Part shown: positions 34,455 to 44,327 of the stretch, one piece after another
How the letters are laid out: each line of letters opens with the position of its first letter
Numbering within the stretch: position 1 is the stretch's first letter
Origin: an uncultured Anaerolineaceae bacterium
GTDB lineage: Bacteria; Chloroflexota; Anaerolineae; Anaerolineales; Anaerolineaceae
DNA: 64,000 nt
Reading direction: 5' to 3'
NCBI GenBank assembly: GCA_927443345.1
Contig: CAKMKJ010000006.1
Location: 1 to 64,000 of the forward strand
Position numbers and translations under genes: made by a program
The notes under the pieces: model-generated
The model's database searches: none
The model's input: only the letters and a program-made list of their open reading frames with translations
What the model was told of the DNA's origin: nothing

Positions 34455-36873
34455 TTAATAGGATGATGGAGCCATTTGCCAATCACCGCTGAACATGGTG
34501 CCCACTCCTGAATAATCAAAACGCCAGGAACCCGAGCCGCCCGAATGGTCAATCGTACCCTGGATAGTAACAGTAATATAAGGCTGTTGATTAATATCAT
34601 TCTCGATCCAGGTCATGGTGAAAGTTCCTCCTGAACCATACTGGATATCGGGATCGACCGGTTGATAGGTGAATGGACTCTCGAATGGTTCGATCTCTCC
34701 CTTCTTGTTCAAGGTAAAAGCCAGGGAGGGGCTACTATCGACATACGCCCCAGCAAATTGTGAAGCACCGACCGTTTGTGAACACCAGTAGCAAAATTCA
34801 GGAACCTGCGGACAAGGTAGAGGAACCGTGCAAGATTCGCCACAATCGCCCATCCCGCCTGCACTCTCAGACACGCAGGCCGGTGGATTGGCGTATGGAT
34901 AGCAATTCGATAATGCCGCACAGGGGTTTTCACGGAACATCATGTTTGTCGGATTCAAGGTTCCGCGCAACAAAGTGGATTGGATCGGTTTGAATTCCAC
35001 TTGAACGGTCATGTCAGCATCATTATCACCCGCATTGAAGAGAATGAAAAATACTTCTTTATATTTCCCGGTATTGTTGCCCGTGCTAACGCTGTTGACC
35101 ACGATGGGGTCAAAACTCTCTCCGGTCATCACATCGTCAGGTCCCTTGATGGCCACGGCGTTATTTAGAAATCCTTGAAGCGGTACTGCAAAGATCATCA
35201 TTCCGCTGCCGGGGTTACCGTTAGTCAATCTCACGTCCAATTGACCCTCATCGTATGGGTGAAGTGAAGCATCCATTTTGATTGAAAACGCGTATCCATT
35301 CCATGGGCTTAACGTCCGGTTCAAAATCAAGGTAGGGACCGGTTCAATGGTATAAGGGTCAGGAGGCCGTTCACCGCTGATGGTGCCTGATAGAAGATCA
35401 ATCATTGTATTCGCATCCTTTGGTATGCCTTCTCCATTAGGAGAGAACGAGACCTGAACATCATCTGTGCTCTTCAGCAATATATAATTTTTAAACAGGT
35501 CGCCATAGTAGCTGCCGCCCTCTGTCAAACCCGAAGAAACTTTTTCTGGATGGATATAAAGGTCAGCCAGGAATTTTGGAAATTCCCTTTCGTTTAGCTC
35601 ATTGAAGGTTTCCATCATCCCCATGCTCCAACTCACTTGACCGGTCATGTGCGTACCACTGTAGGCCTGCTTGATAAAATCAGTGCCGTAATTTCTGACC
35701 AGGTATTGCACATACCAACTCGCACCATAACCCGCCCTTTGCATTTCCACTGAACCACCACTGAACCAGGGTGTGGACATGGCAGTAACCAAGTGTTGAT
35801 CCGCCAAACCAGACCGGTAGTTCTCATTCCCACTGACAAAAGATTCAAACCAAACTGCCGTTGCCTCGTCCAGGCTGGTAAAGGAGTCCCGGTCCACCCC
35901 ATTGGGATAGGACAATAATTGCATATAGTGCAGCATCTCGTGCCCATAGGTTAACAACGGCTCGTTCGGCCTTTCGCCTTTGACCAGGGTAGGTTTGATG
36001 GTTATGTTGTATCCATAATATGAACTGTAACTGAACGCCCCATCATTGCCCGAACCCGGATTACCCACATAGATATTGAGGGGTACCGGTTTAAATTTTA
36101 AAGCCGTTAACGCTTCTTCGGTTTTATCGACAGCGTGCATCAAGGCATCCAATGATGCGCCAAAATCACCACCCTGAAAGTAAATATTATACGAACCATG
36201 TTCGGTGGCATAGGAGGTGTGATTCCATGATAATGCGTTGGTGACCACCTTGAATCTGACGCTGTTAGGCGTTATATCCCAATAAGTAAATTGTGCATTT
36301 CTATTGATCGGAATTTTGGAAGCCAGTTTTGCATCAAGGTCCGCTTGTGTATCGTTCATCTGCTTGAGTGTGGTGGTGATGGTTTTAGCATCCAGATCAA
36401 CCTGGGCATCTAAAACTGGCAGAAATAGATTGACCTCTCCCCCCGCGGTTCGCGAATAACCATCCACGCCCGCCATCAGGCTGATTTTGTTCGCCTGATC
36501 AGGATCAGTCTTATCCAAAGAGGAAAGAACCTCTCTGGGAATCTCAAAGACCACTTGGATCTCCCCATCAAAATCCACCGGGAGGTTGGTAATCTCATAA
36601 GTATCCGATTGGGCTAAAGTTTGAACATCCTCTACTGGTTCGCTGGAGGATCGATTGATCGTCAAGGTTGTTCCTGAAGATATATTACTACTAGACAATT
36701 CCACAGCGATCTCATCCAACTCGACCGCTGCCCCCCCCAGGCAAAAGTTCAACGGTTGTTGTCTTCTTAATCTCCCCTGCCTCGGTTACGGTTTTGGAAG
36801 GAAGATTACAAGACGCAATCAATAAGACCGTGGCACTGAATACACTGAGCAGCCGCAGAAAAGGTGATTTCAT
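34455..36873 (-). CDS. Secreted metallopeptidase-like lipoprotein, frameshifted at a poly-G tract
   Basis: The true start is ATG 36873 with AAAGGA before it. It codes a lipoprotein signal peptide (MKSPFLRLLSVF then LLIASC) and enters a run of eight G (C run at 36731-36738). With eight G the frame stops a few codons later; with seven it reads on into a 765-residue frame. That frame contains HEMLH (an HExxH motif) with Glu 21 residues on in DEATAVWFES, as in gluzincin proteases, and a Cys-rich segment near its end. It may be phase variable, a sequencing error or a broken gene. The family was not recognised beyond the zinc motif. Confidence 0.75.
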
Positions 36874-36938
36874 TGAGTTGTCCTTTCGAATCTAATGGAA
36901 AACTACGGATAATAATTGAATGATACGAAATTCCAACT

Positions 36939-36993
36939 AAAAATACAATAAATGGTCTTCGATACGAGAGCGATTTCTGTATCGAAGACCATT
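36939..36993 (-). terminator. Terminator of the phosphorylase-deoC operon
   Basis: AATGGTCTTCGATAC (36951-36965) pairs perfectly over 15 bp with GTATCGAAGACCATT (36979-36993); read leftward it is followed by TATTGTATTTTT. Confidence 0.85.
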
Positions 36994-37027
36994 CATTGTG
37001 AATTACCCATTTGGGCTTAAGCCTAAT

Positions 37028-37465
37028 TTAAGATTTATCCCACTCGCCGGGCTGCTCGCTCAATGCGGCTTGAATTAACACCTGCTTTTGGTCTTCATCC
37101 AGAGCGCAGTAATCCGTGTTGGCCAGGCCGGTGTTGCGGTTCTCAACCAGCAAGATGGTGGCATCATGGCTGAGCACGCAGCAGTGCCAGGCATTTTGCC
37201 GTACGTTATAAAGCTTGCAGGGTTCCATCACAATGGGCAACAATTCTTCAAGTGATTCATCGCCGGTACCCATAAAGAGGATTGCCTTGCCGGCCAGCAG
37301 CACAAAGACCTCATCGGTTTCAACGTGCCGTTCAACACGGTTGATGTTGCGCGGAATCAGCTCGTCAATGTAGCGCAGAAAAGCCACACGCCAGGTGCCA
37401 AAATCAATCAGCGGAAGATAGCCAATGCCGTCGAATTCCTTGATTTCCAATAATTTTTCATCCAT
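37028..37465 (-). CDS. Cupin-fold protein at the end of the phosphorylase operon
   Basis: A 145-residue cytosolic protein with a single-domain cupin pattern: RHVETDEVFVLLAGKAILF, then EPCKLYNVRQNAWHCCVL. It resembles WxcM/ureidoglycolate-lyase-like cupins, which can act on sugars or small acids, but catalytic His are incomplete and a sugar-sensing or isomerase role is only suggested by its operon with two phosphorylase-like genes. It starts 15 nt after the GH94 stop. GAGG precedes the ATG. Confidence 0.75.
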   Translation of the reverse strand: MDEKLLEIKEFDGIGYLPLIDFGTWRVAFLRYIDELIPRNINRVERHVETDEVFVLLAGKAILFMGTGDESLEELLPIVMEPCKLYNVRQNAWHCCVLSHDATILLVENRNTGLANTDYCALDEDQKQVLIQAALSEQPGEWDKS

Positions 37466-37480
37466 GTTTGAGGTCCTCTT

Positions 37481-40177
37481 TCAATCTTCCAGATATACTG
37501 CGATTTCGGTCTTATCAGGCCAGGCTGCTATTTCTTCCCGCTTGAAAACAACTTCTGCTGCAAAAACGTCGCGCACAATGCCATTGACTTCCAATTTCTT
37601 GATTCGCGAAGAGCTGCTGCTCTGAGAACGCTGATAGTGCAACTCAAGCACCTTGCCTGCAAAGCGGAAGGTCACGCTGCATTGGTCAGGCTGCGAAGCT
37701 GCAAAGCTCGGCGCAAGCACCAGGTCGCCCAGGCGACCTTTGACGCCGTAGACCTCAGTCAGCATGGTTAAGAGAAACCACGATGCTGACCCGGTTAAGT
37801 ATGGATACATGCCCCGTCCACGGCTGTTGAAATACTCAGGCAGCCCGGGGTACATGTGGCTTTTGTTGAAATTCTGGCTCTGCCGGTACATCCCATTGAG
37901 AACCTTCCAGCCTTCCTCCACCTTGCCGCGTTTGTATAAAGCGTTGCCAAACATAACGGCCATATGGCTGAACATGGCACCATTCTCTTTGTGACCGAAG
38001 GCAAAACCAAAAGCGCGCCCAAGGTGCTCTACCCCTTCTCCAAAATAGCTGTTTAGCTTATATCCGCCAACAGCTTCTTCGTAGAGATAGCGATCCGCAG
38101 CGTTAACGATCTTTTCGACTTGATCCTCATTGGCGATGCCGCTCATTAAGGTAAAGACCTGACCAGTGAGGGTCATGCGCACGCCATTGGGATGATCACC
38201 ATCCACGCGGTTGCCCAGGTTGTCATAATAGCCGTTGAACCAGGCCTGGCCTTCTTTGTTGGTGACCCATTCCTGCCTGCGGATGTGCGCGGTCAGCCAG
38301 TCAGCCTTGCCTTGTAAATCCCAGGCCAGGTCAGAACATTTAACCAAAACTTTGATGCCACTGAGTTCGCCTTCTACTGAAGTGAAATAATCTTCAAGGC
38401 GCTGATGCTTGGCATCGATGGACTCGTATTCAGAAACCGGAGCATTGAGCAGGTTGACCAACTCATTAGCCAATTCAATTTCTGTCACTCCTCTGGATTG
38501 AAGCGCAAGGCAGAGTTTAGCCAGCGCTGATAGGTTCGCAGCATACAGCGCTGAAAAAGCCACACTCTCACCCTTCTCCGCAGCCATGTCGAGTGCATCG
38601 TTCCAATCTGCACCCTCGAGGCGGATCATATTGTGGTCGCCCACATTGTAGAAAACTGCCAGGTGTTGTACGAGCATGTGTTCAAGCAAACTGCCCTGCA
38701 CCACCTTGCCGGTTTTGGTTTTTAATTGAGTATCACTGCCGGCCTTCCAGTTCAGGTTGGCTTTTTTGGCGCGGTGGCTGAGATGGTCTGCGAAGTAGGT
38801 TTGATTGCGCAGCAAGAAATTCAGGTCGCCGCTCAAGTCTATATATTGCTGCACGGTCAACAGCGGCCAGGCGCCGTGATCCATCCACACGCGGGGGATG
38901 TTGTTGCGGTCTGCTTTAAACTCACCCGGTTTGCTGCCGATGATGGTGGCATTGGAACCATCCATGCGCACACCGGCAAAACTATCATGCAGCAGCCCGG
39001 CCACGTCTTCAGGTTCAGTGAGCAGCAGTGCCAGGGCATCCTGCCAAAGGTCGCGCCATCCGCGGCCGCCGCGGCCGTAATCGTGATAAGGCAAGAAAGA
39101 GTTGCCCATCCAGCGTCGCAGAATGGGTTGAATACCTACCCATTTCAACCAACCGTCGAATTCTTCATCACCGGTGTTGAAAACGAGCAGGTCAGTTTTT
39201 TGTTTCCAGAAAGCGCGTGACTCAGCCAGATGCTTTTCCACTTTGGCAGCCGTTCCATATTGAGTGATCAAGGCATTCACATCCTGACCCTCTGAGAGGA
39301 TGGAAAGGACAATCACATAAGTGATGGAAGTGCCTGGCTGTAAGGTTAGCGTTTTGAAGCGCAAGCCGCCCATACTTTCGTAGCCATCCGGTCCTTTGCC
39401 CACACCTTGGGCTGGGGGGAGGTTATTGACCACCGCTTGCGGCCAATCCAGGGTGCCGCCCTCGCCGATGAAATCTTCCACGGAAGGGAAGAACCCCGTC
39501 GGTGCGCTGCCGTCGCCTTCTGCGCCTAGCACTGCATAGCGTAGCGAATTGTGGGTATGTCCGCGTTCGTCAAAAGAAAGCGTGGGCTGCACCACCACCC
39601 CGTTTGTGACACACGAAGTGCGGTGAAGCAGTGATGTCACGTGGCGGTGGTCGCGCAGATTATCTGCAGAACGACCAAAAATGGGCACGGCTGCAGTCGG
39701 GACGATTTCAACGGTTTTGCTACCGGTGTTGGTCACAACCACGCGCATTAATTCAACATGATCTGCGGTCATGGGCACAAAGCTGGTCACTTCTGCTTGC
39801 AAACCTGAGGCGTGCGTGCGAGTGACCGACTGCCAGAGCAGCCCGGCTTTGAGGTGAGCTTTTTCTTCTTCATCACCAAATCGTTTGGCGGTTTGCTGTG
39901 CACTGCCGCCAGTGGCAGACCAGGCCTGGCCGTCCACCAGCAGCCAAAAGTTGCGGGCTGAACGACTGTTATGCAAATCCTCCACTGAAGTGGGTAAGAG
40001 CAAAAACGAGTTCTGATCCGCTTTGGCATCGCCGTTGAAGGTGGGGGTCACACTTGAGATCATGCCCGCCTGATTAACCAACGGCAAATAAAGATAGCTG
40101 CCGCTTTCAGCGTCGGCTTGTTCAAAAGTGCCCTGCCGGTCAATAAACTTCCACTGTCTCGGATCATTTGTTTTCAT
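37481..40177 (-). CDS. GH94-family glycoside phosphorylase
   Basis: An 898-residue cytosolic enzyme of the GH94 type. Recognised blocks are the Gly-rich YHDYGRGGRGWRDLWQD (about 364-380), the catalytic-acid segment GADWNDALDM (Asp527) and the C-terminal HMAVMFGNALYKRG and GSASWFLLTMLTE. Members split beta-glucosyl oligosaccharides with phosphate to give glucose 1-phosphate and a shorter sugar. Length (about 900) fits cellobiose, chitobiose or laminaribiose phosphorylases; I cannot choose among them, though its partner gene suggests a beta-glucan chain breakdown route. Between a deoC gene and a cupin gene, same operon. Confidence 0.88.
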   Translation of the reverse strand: MKTNDPRQWKFIDRQGTFEQADAESGSYLYLPLVNQAGMISSVTPTFNGDAKADQNSFLLLPTSVEDLHNSRSARNFWLLVDGQAWSATGGSAQQTAKRFGDEEEKAHLKAGLLWQSVTRTHASGLQAEVTSFVPMTADHVELMRVVVTNTGSKTVEIVPTAAVPIFGRSADNLRDHRHVTSLLHRTSCVTNGVVVQPTLSFDERGHTHNSLRYAVLGAEGDGSAPTGFFPSVEDFIGEGGTLDWPQAVVNNLPPAQGVGKGPDGYESMGGLRFKTLTLQPGTSITYVIVLSILSEGQDVNALITQYGTAAKVEKHLAESRAFWKQKTDLLVFNTGDEEFDGWLKWVGIQPILRRWMGNSFLPYHDYGRGGRGWRDLWQDALALLLTEPEDVAGLLHDSFAGVRMDGSNATIIGSKPGEFKADRNNIPRVWMDHGAWPLLTVQQYIDLSGDLNFLLRNQTYFADHLSHRAKKANLNWKAGSDTQLKTKTGKVVQGSLLEHMLVQHLAVFYNVGDHNMIRLEGADWNDALDMAAEKGESVAFSALYAANLSALAKLCLALQSRGVTEIELANELVNLLNAPVSEYESIDAKHQRLEDYFTSVEGELSGIKVLVKCSDLAWDLQGKADWLTAHIRRQEWVTNKEGQAWFNGYYDNLGNRVDGDHPNGVRMTLTGQVFTLMSGIANEDQVEKIVNAADRYLYEEAVGGYKLNSYFGEGVEHLGRAFGFAFGHKENGAMFSHMAVMFGNALYKRGKVEEGWKVLNGMYRQSQNFNKSHMYPGLPEYFNSRGRGMYPYLTGSASWFLLTMLTEVYGVKGRLGDLVLAPSFAASQPDQCSVTFRFAGKVLELHYQRSQSSSSSRIKKLEVNGIVRDVFAAEVVFKREEIAAWPDKTEIAVYLED

Positions 40178-40328
40178 TGGACCTCACTCTAAAAAATAAG
40201 AAGTAATACTCAAAACAAGAGCGATTCTTCGAGAAGGGTTTCTCCGTTATCGATTCGGATGCTGAAGGTTGCAACTTTAGAGTATGCGACGCGCCTAAAT
40301 CGAAACCGAGTTGATAAACAAACCCCGG

Positions 40329-41048
40329 CTATTGGTAGCCTCGTTTTTTGGCTTCTTCAAGCATGGCTTCGGTGGCAGTCGCCCCGCTGCGGGTACAGCC
40401 GAGTTCGCGGACTTTAAGCAACTGGTCAAGGTTGCGCACGCCGCCTGCCGCTTTGAGTTGCACTTCGGGGGTGCTGTGCTGGCGCATGAGCCTCAAGTTG
40501 TGTTCAGTGGCACCCTGGTAGTTGTAATCACCGTTGGGCTGTTTGACAAAGCCATAACCACTGGAGGTTTTGACGAAAGCTACTTTTAAGTGAGAGCATA
40601 TCTCGCACAATTTGATGATGTGCTCATCCTGAAGGTAATCGGTCTCGAAAATAACCTTGAGAATAGCGCCGTTTCGGATGCAGGTCTGATTTACAGCATC
40701 AATGTCAGCGCTGACATAATCCCAATCGCTACCCATGGCTTTGCCGATGTTGATGACCATGTCAATTTCGGTCGAACCTTCATGGATTGCGAGTTCGGTC
40801 TCGGCCACTTTGATCTGCGTGGTATTGTTGCCATGCGGGAAGCCGACAACCGAGCAGACTTTCACATCTGAGCCTTGCAGCGCTTCGCGACACATCTTCA
40901 CCGCATAGGGTTTAACGCAGACGGTAGCAACATCGTATTGTTTGGCGATTTCACACCCTTTAAGAATCTCCGCGTCTGTCATGGTGGGATGAAGCAAGGA
41001 GTGGTCAATCATTTTTGCGATGTCTTTTAAGGTTACTTCATTTATCAT
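40329..41048 (-). CDS. deoC: Deoxyribose-phosphate aldolase
   Basis: Cleaves 2-deoxyribose 5-phosphate to glyceraldehyde 3-phosphate and acetaldehyde through a Lys Schiff base. The 239-residue protein has IDHSLLHPTMT near the N-terminus, SVVGFPHGNN, TEIDMVINIG and the Schiff-base segment VAFVKTSSGYGF with the catalytic Lys. DeoC is normally part of nucleoside salvage, so its location between two large carbohydrate phosphorylase genes is unusual. Some LsrF- or KDPG-type relatives differ in the Lys context, which here matches DeoC. Confidence 0.93.
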   Translation of the reverse strand: MINEVTLKDIAKMIDHSLLHPTMTDAEILKGCEIAKQYDVATVCVKPYAVKMCREALQGSDVKVCSVVGFPHGNNTTQIKVAETELAIHEGSTEIDMVINIGKAMGSDWDYVSADIDAVNQTCIRNGAILKVIFETDYLQDEHIIKLCEICSHLKVAFVKTSSGYGFVKQPNGDYNYQGATEHNLRLMRQHSTPEVQLKAAGGVRNLDQLLKVRELGCTRSGATATEAMLEEAKKRGYQ

Positions 41049-41135
41049 TGTTTTCCTTTAATTGTTTGTTGCCCATCCATATGTAAATAATGTTTGCCGC
41101 CGCTTCTACGTTTGTCTACAAAATTTTTATAGCCA

Positions 41136-44100
41136 TTAGTAGTGTACATCCATGGCCACGATTTTACCTTCGCGTGCCAACCCGGCATAGGGCGAAGCGA
41201 TTACATTCCCTTTAACGCTAACATCTTCACCTTCAGTAGTGCGGAAGTTGATGCTTGCGGGTTTGATATTGAAGGTATCTAGCCTGGATGGATTATGCAA
41301 AGTCACATCGCAGGAGCCCATCAGTTTGAATTTGAAAGTCCCATCGGGCTTGAACAACCAGCCCGGCAGTAAAGGATGTATTGTGAGTGTAAGTTTGCCG
41401 TCTTCAAACCTGAAGGGGCTTTGACCGGCGGTCATGATGACCCACATACTCAGGAACTCGGCAGTGGATCCGCTTAATCTGGCGACAAAACCGTTGCCGT
41501 GCAGGCTCGGGTCTGGATGTGCGCTTGAAGCGATGAAGGATGAATTTTCAAGCGGACTGCGCCCGTAGATCTCAGGATCCATAAAGGCTGGCACGTGACT
41601 CTTAAACTCGTGATAGAACGCTTCAAACATGCCCTTGCGCAACAGTTCAAGCATCAGCTTGAAGGCCATGTGCATCCAGATGGATTCATTTTCAAGCCAG
41701 CCGGGAGTGAAAGCGCGTGCGCGACCGATCATGTGCGGCTGACTTTCAAGACTGGCGTTCAAACGGAACATCTTCAGCTTCTGGTCGAAAAGATCACTCG
41801 TGCGCAGCTTCTGATATAAACTACTTGAAGCCTCAGCATCCAGAGTGCGCAGACAGCGCACAGGACCTTCGAGGAAGGTCGGCAAGGGCTGTGCCTCAAA
41901 TTTAGTTACATGGATGATCGGTCTGCCAAGCGCGTCGCTTTGCCCAGTCTTTTCAAACTGAGTCGGACGATGCACAAAATAGGTGGTCGGCAGATCACCC
42001 GCAGCGATTTCGGCACGCTTCAATCCGTCTTGTAAATAAGCCTGCATGGATTTTAGTGTTGAGCTTAAATCAACTTCACTAAAAGCGCCGTCAAATCCAA
42101 GGCGGGTGAGCTCTCGGTACTGCTCCAAAGCTGCAGAAAGTTCATCCCACACCTTGAATGGTGAAGGGTTGGCCGCCATTACCTGGTCAATGCTGGTCAC
42201 CAGTTTGTTTAATTCAACCGGCAACTTAACTTTCCGGTCGGTTTCGCCCAGCAGATCAACCAGAAAGTTGATCAGGCGCATCAGTTCATAGCTGTCAGGC
42301 ATGGATGAACCGAAAAGCGCCGGCATGCCGTTGAGAGCATCATACCAACCCGGTTTGCCGCCTTCCATTTGCACGCCATACCCGGAAGGATCAAGCGCCA
42401 CAAATTTGAGCAGCGCCAGCAGCGCAAATTTTGAAACCAGAGGGACTTTAAAGACCTCCCCCTTGCCATACCCGGTGCGGCTCCAATGGCCGTCTGCCTT
42501 GCGGGCAGTCAGCATGGCGGCTTTCTCTACATCTTTATAGACCACATTAAACTGGCGCGGTGCATCGCCATCCAACACATAGCGTTTGCTGCGCGGATTG
42601 ATGCAATTGGCGTTGTCAAAGAAAGCCAGCGGTTCTGAATCAAAGAGCAAATGCTCACGCTTTTCGGGGTAAATATTTAAATAAGATTCAACCAGGTCGA
42701 GGTTATAGCTCCAATGGTCGGACCAGTACCCTTCGCCATGCACGGCCTGGATGTGCTGCTCCGCCCCGGCAAACACCTTTTCAAGAAATTCATCCGGCGA
42801 AACGGATAGGTCTGATTTTAGAGCCGCGGTCATCAACTGACCGGGAGTGAAGTGTCCACTCAATACTTCTTGCAGCTCTTCTGGTTTGCCTGCCATTTTG
42901 ACAAAAGCAGGCACAGCATCCGTAGACAGGGTGAAGTTGGAGCCCTGAATGGTGAGCGGATTGTAGCCGTCGCTTTGGATCAGGCTCATGAACAATCGGA
43001 TGTTAAAGTCGCCTGATTCTGGAAAGAAATAGGTGTCACTGCGGCGGTTCTGGTTAATATCCCGGTAGCTACCATTGCCCTGGCTGTAAAGCTCAGGGGC
43101 AACCACAAAGAAATTGTAATCGCGTTCAAGGTCGCCATGGCGGCGCGAGAAGATGTGATAAGTGTGTTTTCCGCCGAGCAAAAGGGGCATGCCGCCGCGC
43201 ATGACATTATCCAGCCAGGTTTGGCTGCAATAATCATCAAAAATAGCAGAAGAAGATTCGGTGTGAATGGGGTTGGTTAATTCAAGCGCCAATTGGCGCT
43301 CTTCTTCAACCTTGCCTGGCATGAAATCCCCCTTTTGCAGTCGTGAAACTTGCGATTGAATCACCTCCAATTGCGGAGCGTGTCCGTAGTAGCTGTTGAT
43401 GGTTTCAGATTTGCCTTCGGGTAGTTCAAGTTCAGTTGCAAACATGGCGCAGGGAGTGCGTCCCTGTGTAACCTGTGCTACGGCTAGCATGGACTGCAAT
43501 CCGCTGCTGGCCAGCTTCTGTGGAAAATTAAAAGCGGTATCCGTACCAAACACGACCTGTGGATCAACCAGGGCAGTAAGTTTTTTGCCTTCATTAAAAG
43601 CCACGGCAAAATTGCCGGCTTTGATTTCTTCGACGTGCAGTTTGTCATCCGCGCTGGCTTTGATGCGGAAGAACGGCAGCCCTTCATCATGATTAACAAC
43701 TTCGATCCAGGCTTCAATGGTGCGGCCCATGTTCTTGAAAGTCTGGTCATCAATTCCGAACGGACAGATTACGGGCAAACCGTCCAGCATTTCGAGCTTT
43801 AGCGAGCCTTTGCCGATATTGGTGAGGGTCACCTTGCGCACCAAAGCCGCGAAGGGTTCATTGGGCAAAAGGAAATATAAGACATTGATTTTTAGCCCGA
43901 GATTTTCGTTGACTTCTTCAATTTCAAGATCATTCAACCCGGTGGTCATGCTGCGTTTGACTTGATCGCTATTTGCAGCGCCAAAGGGTTCATAATGCCA
44001 GACCTCGCTGCCGCGTTTCCCTTTGAGAAAAGTTCGAAAGCCCAACTGCGCTGCCACCTGGTATGCCCGCTGGGCGCACTGGTATTCCATCAATGGATGG

Positions 44101-44270
44101 TCTTTGCTCTCCACACCAAACCCGGCGATCCCTTGTCCGCGGTTGACGTAAAACACCCACATAGGGATGCCCTTCAGCCCGGCAATGCCCGGCAGAAAGC
44201 TTGAAAACACCTTTTTTTGTTGGAAATCTTGCAAAACAAATCGCCCGGAGGATGAAGTCAAGTCAGCCAT
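41136..44270 (-). CDS. Large glycoside phosphorylase-like protein, GH161/GH94 group
   Basis: A 1044-residue cytosolic protein. The first 60 residues (SSFLPGIAGLKGIPMW, then VNRGQGIAGFG) are typical of proteins annotated as long cellobiose phosphorylases, some now placed in GH161 (beta-1,3-oligoglucan phosphorylases). The central part has RRHGDLERDYNFF, SYRDINQNRRSD and the aromatic-rich HWSYNLDLVESYLNIYPEKR. The exact CAZy family is uncertain. If GH161, with the GH94 enzyme downstream it would complete a phosphorolytic path from beta-1,3-glucan oligosaccharides to glucose and glucose 1-phosphate. Starts the operon with deoC and the GH94 gene. Confidence 0.7.
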   Translation of the reverse strand: MADLTSSSGRFVLQDFQQKKVFSSFLPGIAGLKGIPMWVFYVNRGQGIAGFGVESKDHPLMEYQCAQRAYQVAAQLGFRTFLKGKRGSEVWHYEPFGAANSDQVKRSMTTGLNDLEIEEVNENLGLKINVLYFLLPNEPFAALVRKVTLTNIGKGSLKLEMLDGLPVICPFGIDDQTFKNMGRTIEAWIEVVNHDEGLPFFRIKASADDKLHVEEIKAGNFAVAFNEGKKLTALVDPQVVFGTDTAFNFPQKLASSGLQSMLAVAQVTQGRTPCAMFATELELPEGKSETINSYYGHAPQLEVIQSQVSRLQKGDFMPGKVEEERQLALELTNPIHTESSSAIFDDYCSQTWLDNVMRGGMPLLLGGKHTYHIFSRRHGDLERDYNFFVVAPELYSQGNGSYRDINQNRRSDTYFFPESGDFNIRLFMSLIQSDGYNPLTIQGSNFTLSTDAVPAFVKMAGKPEELQEVLSGHFTPGQLMTAALKSDLSVSPDEFLEKVFAGAEQHIQAVHGEGYWSDHWSYNLDLVESYLNIYPEKREHLLFDSEPLAFFDNANCINPRSKRYVLDGDAPRQFNVVYKDVEKAAMLTARKADGHWSRTGYGKGEVFKVPLVSKFALLALLKFVALDPSGYGVQMEGGKPGWYDALNGMPALFGSSMPDSYELMRLINFLVDLLGETDRKVKLPVELNKLVTSIDQVMAANPSPFKVWDELSAALEQYRELTRLGFDGAFSEVDLSSTLKSMQAYLQDGLKRAEIAAGDLPTTYFVHRPTQFEKTGQSDALGRPIIHVTKFEAQPLPTFLEGPVRCLRTLDAEASSSLYQKLRTSDLFDQKLKMFRLNASLESQPHMIGRARAFTPGWLENESIWMHMAFKLMLELLRKGMFEAFYHEFKSHVPAFMDPEIYGRSPLENSSFIASSAHPDPSLHGNGFVARLSGSTAEFLSMWVIMTAGQSPFRFEDGKLTLTIHPLLPGWLFKPDGTFKFKLMGSCDVTLHNPSRLDTFNIKPASINFRTTEGEDVSVKGNVIASPYAGLAREGKIVAMDVHY

Positions 44271-44327
44271 AACACTTCCTTTGTATATTTGTAATTATGT
44301 TTCAAAAGACCTATTCATCTATAGACT

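Noticed and set aside
38726-39220. Rightward open frame of 164 codons inside the GH94 gene
   Set aside because: Antisense shadow of a well-supported gene with conserved catalytic motifs on the other strand.
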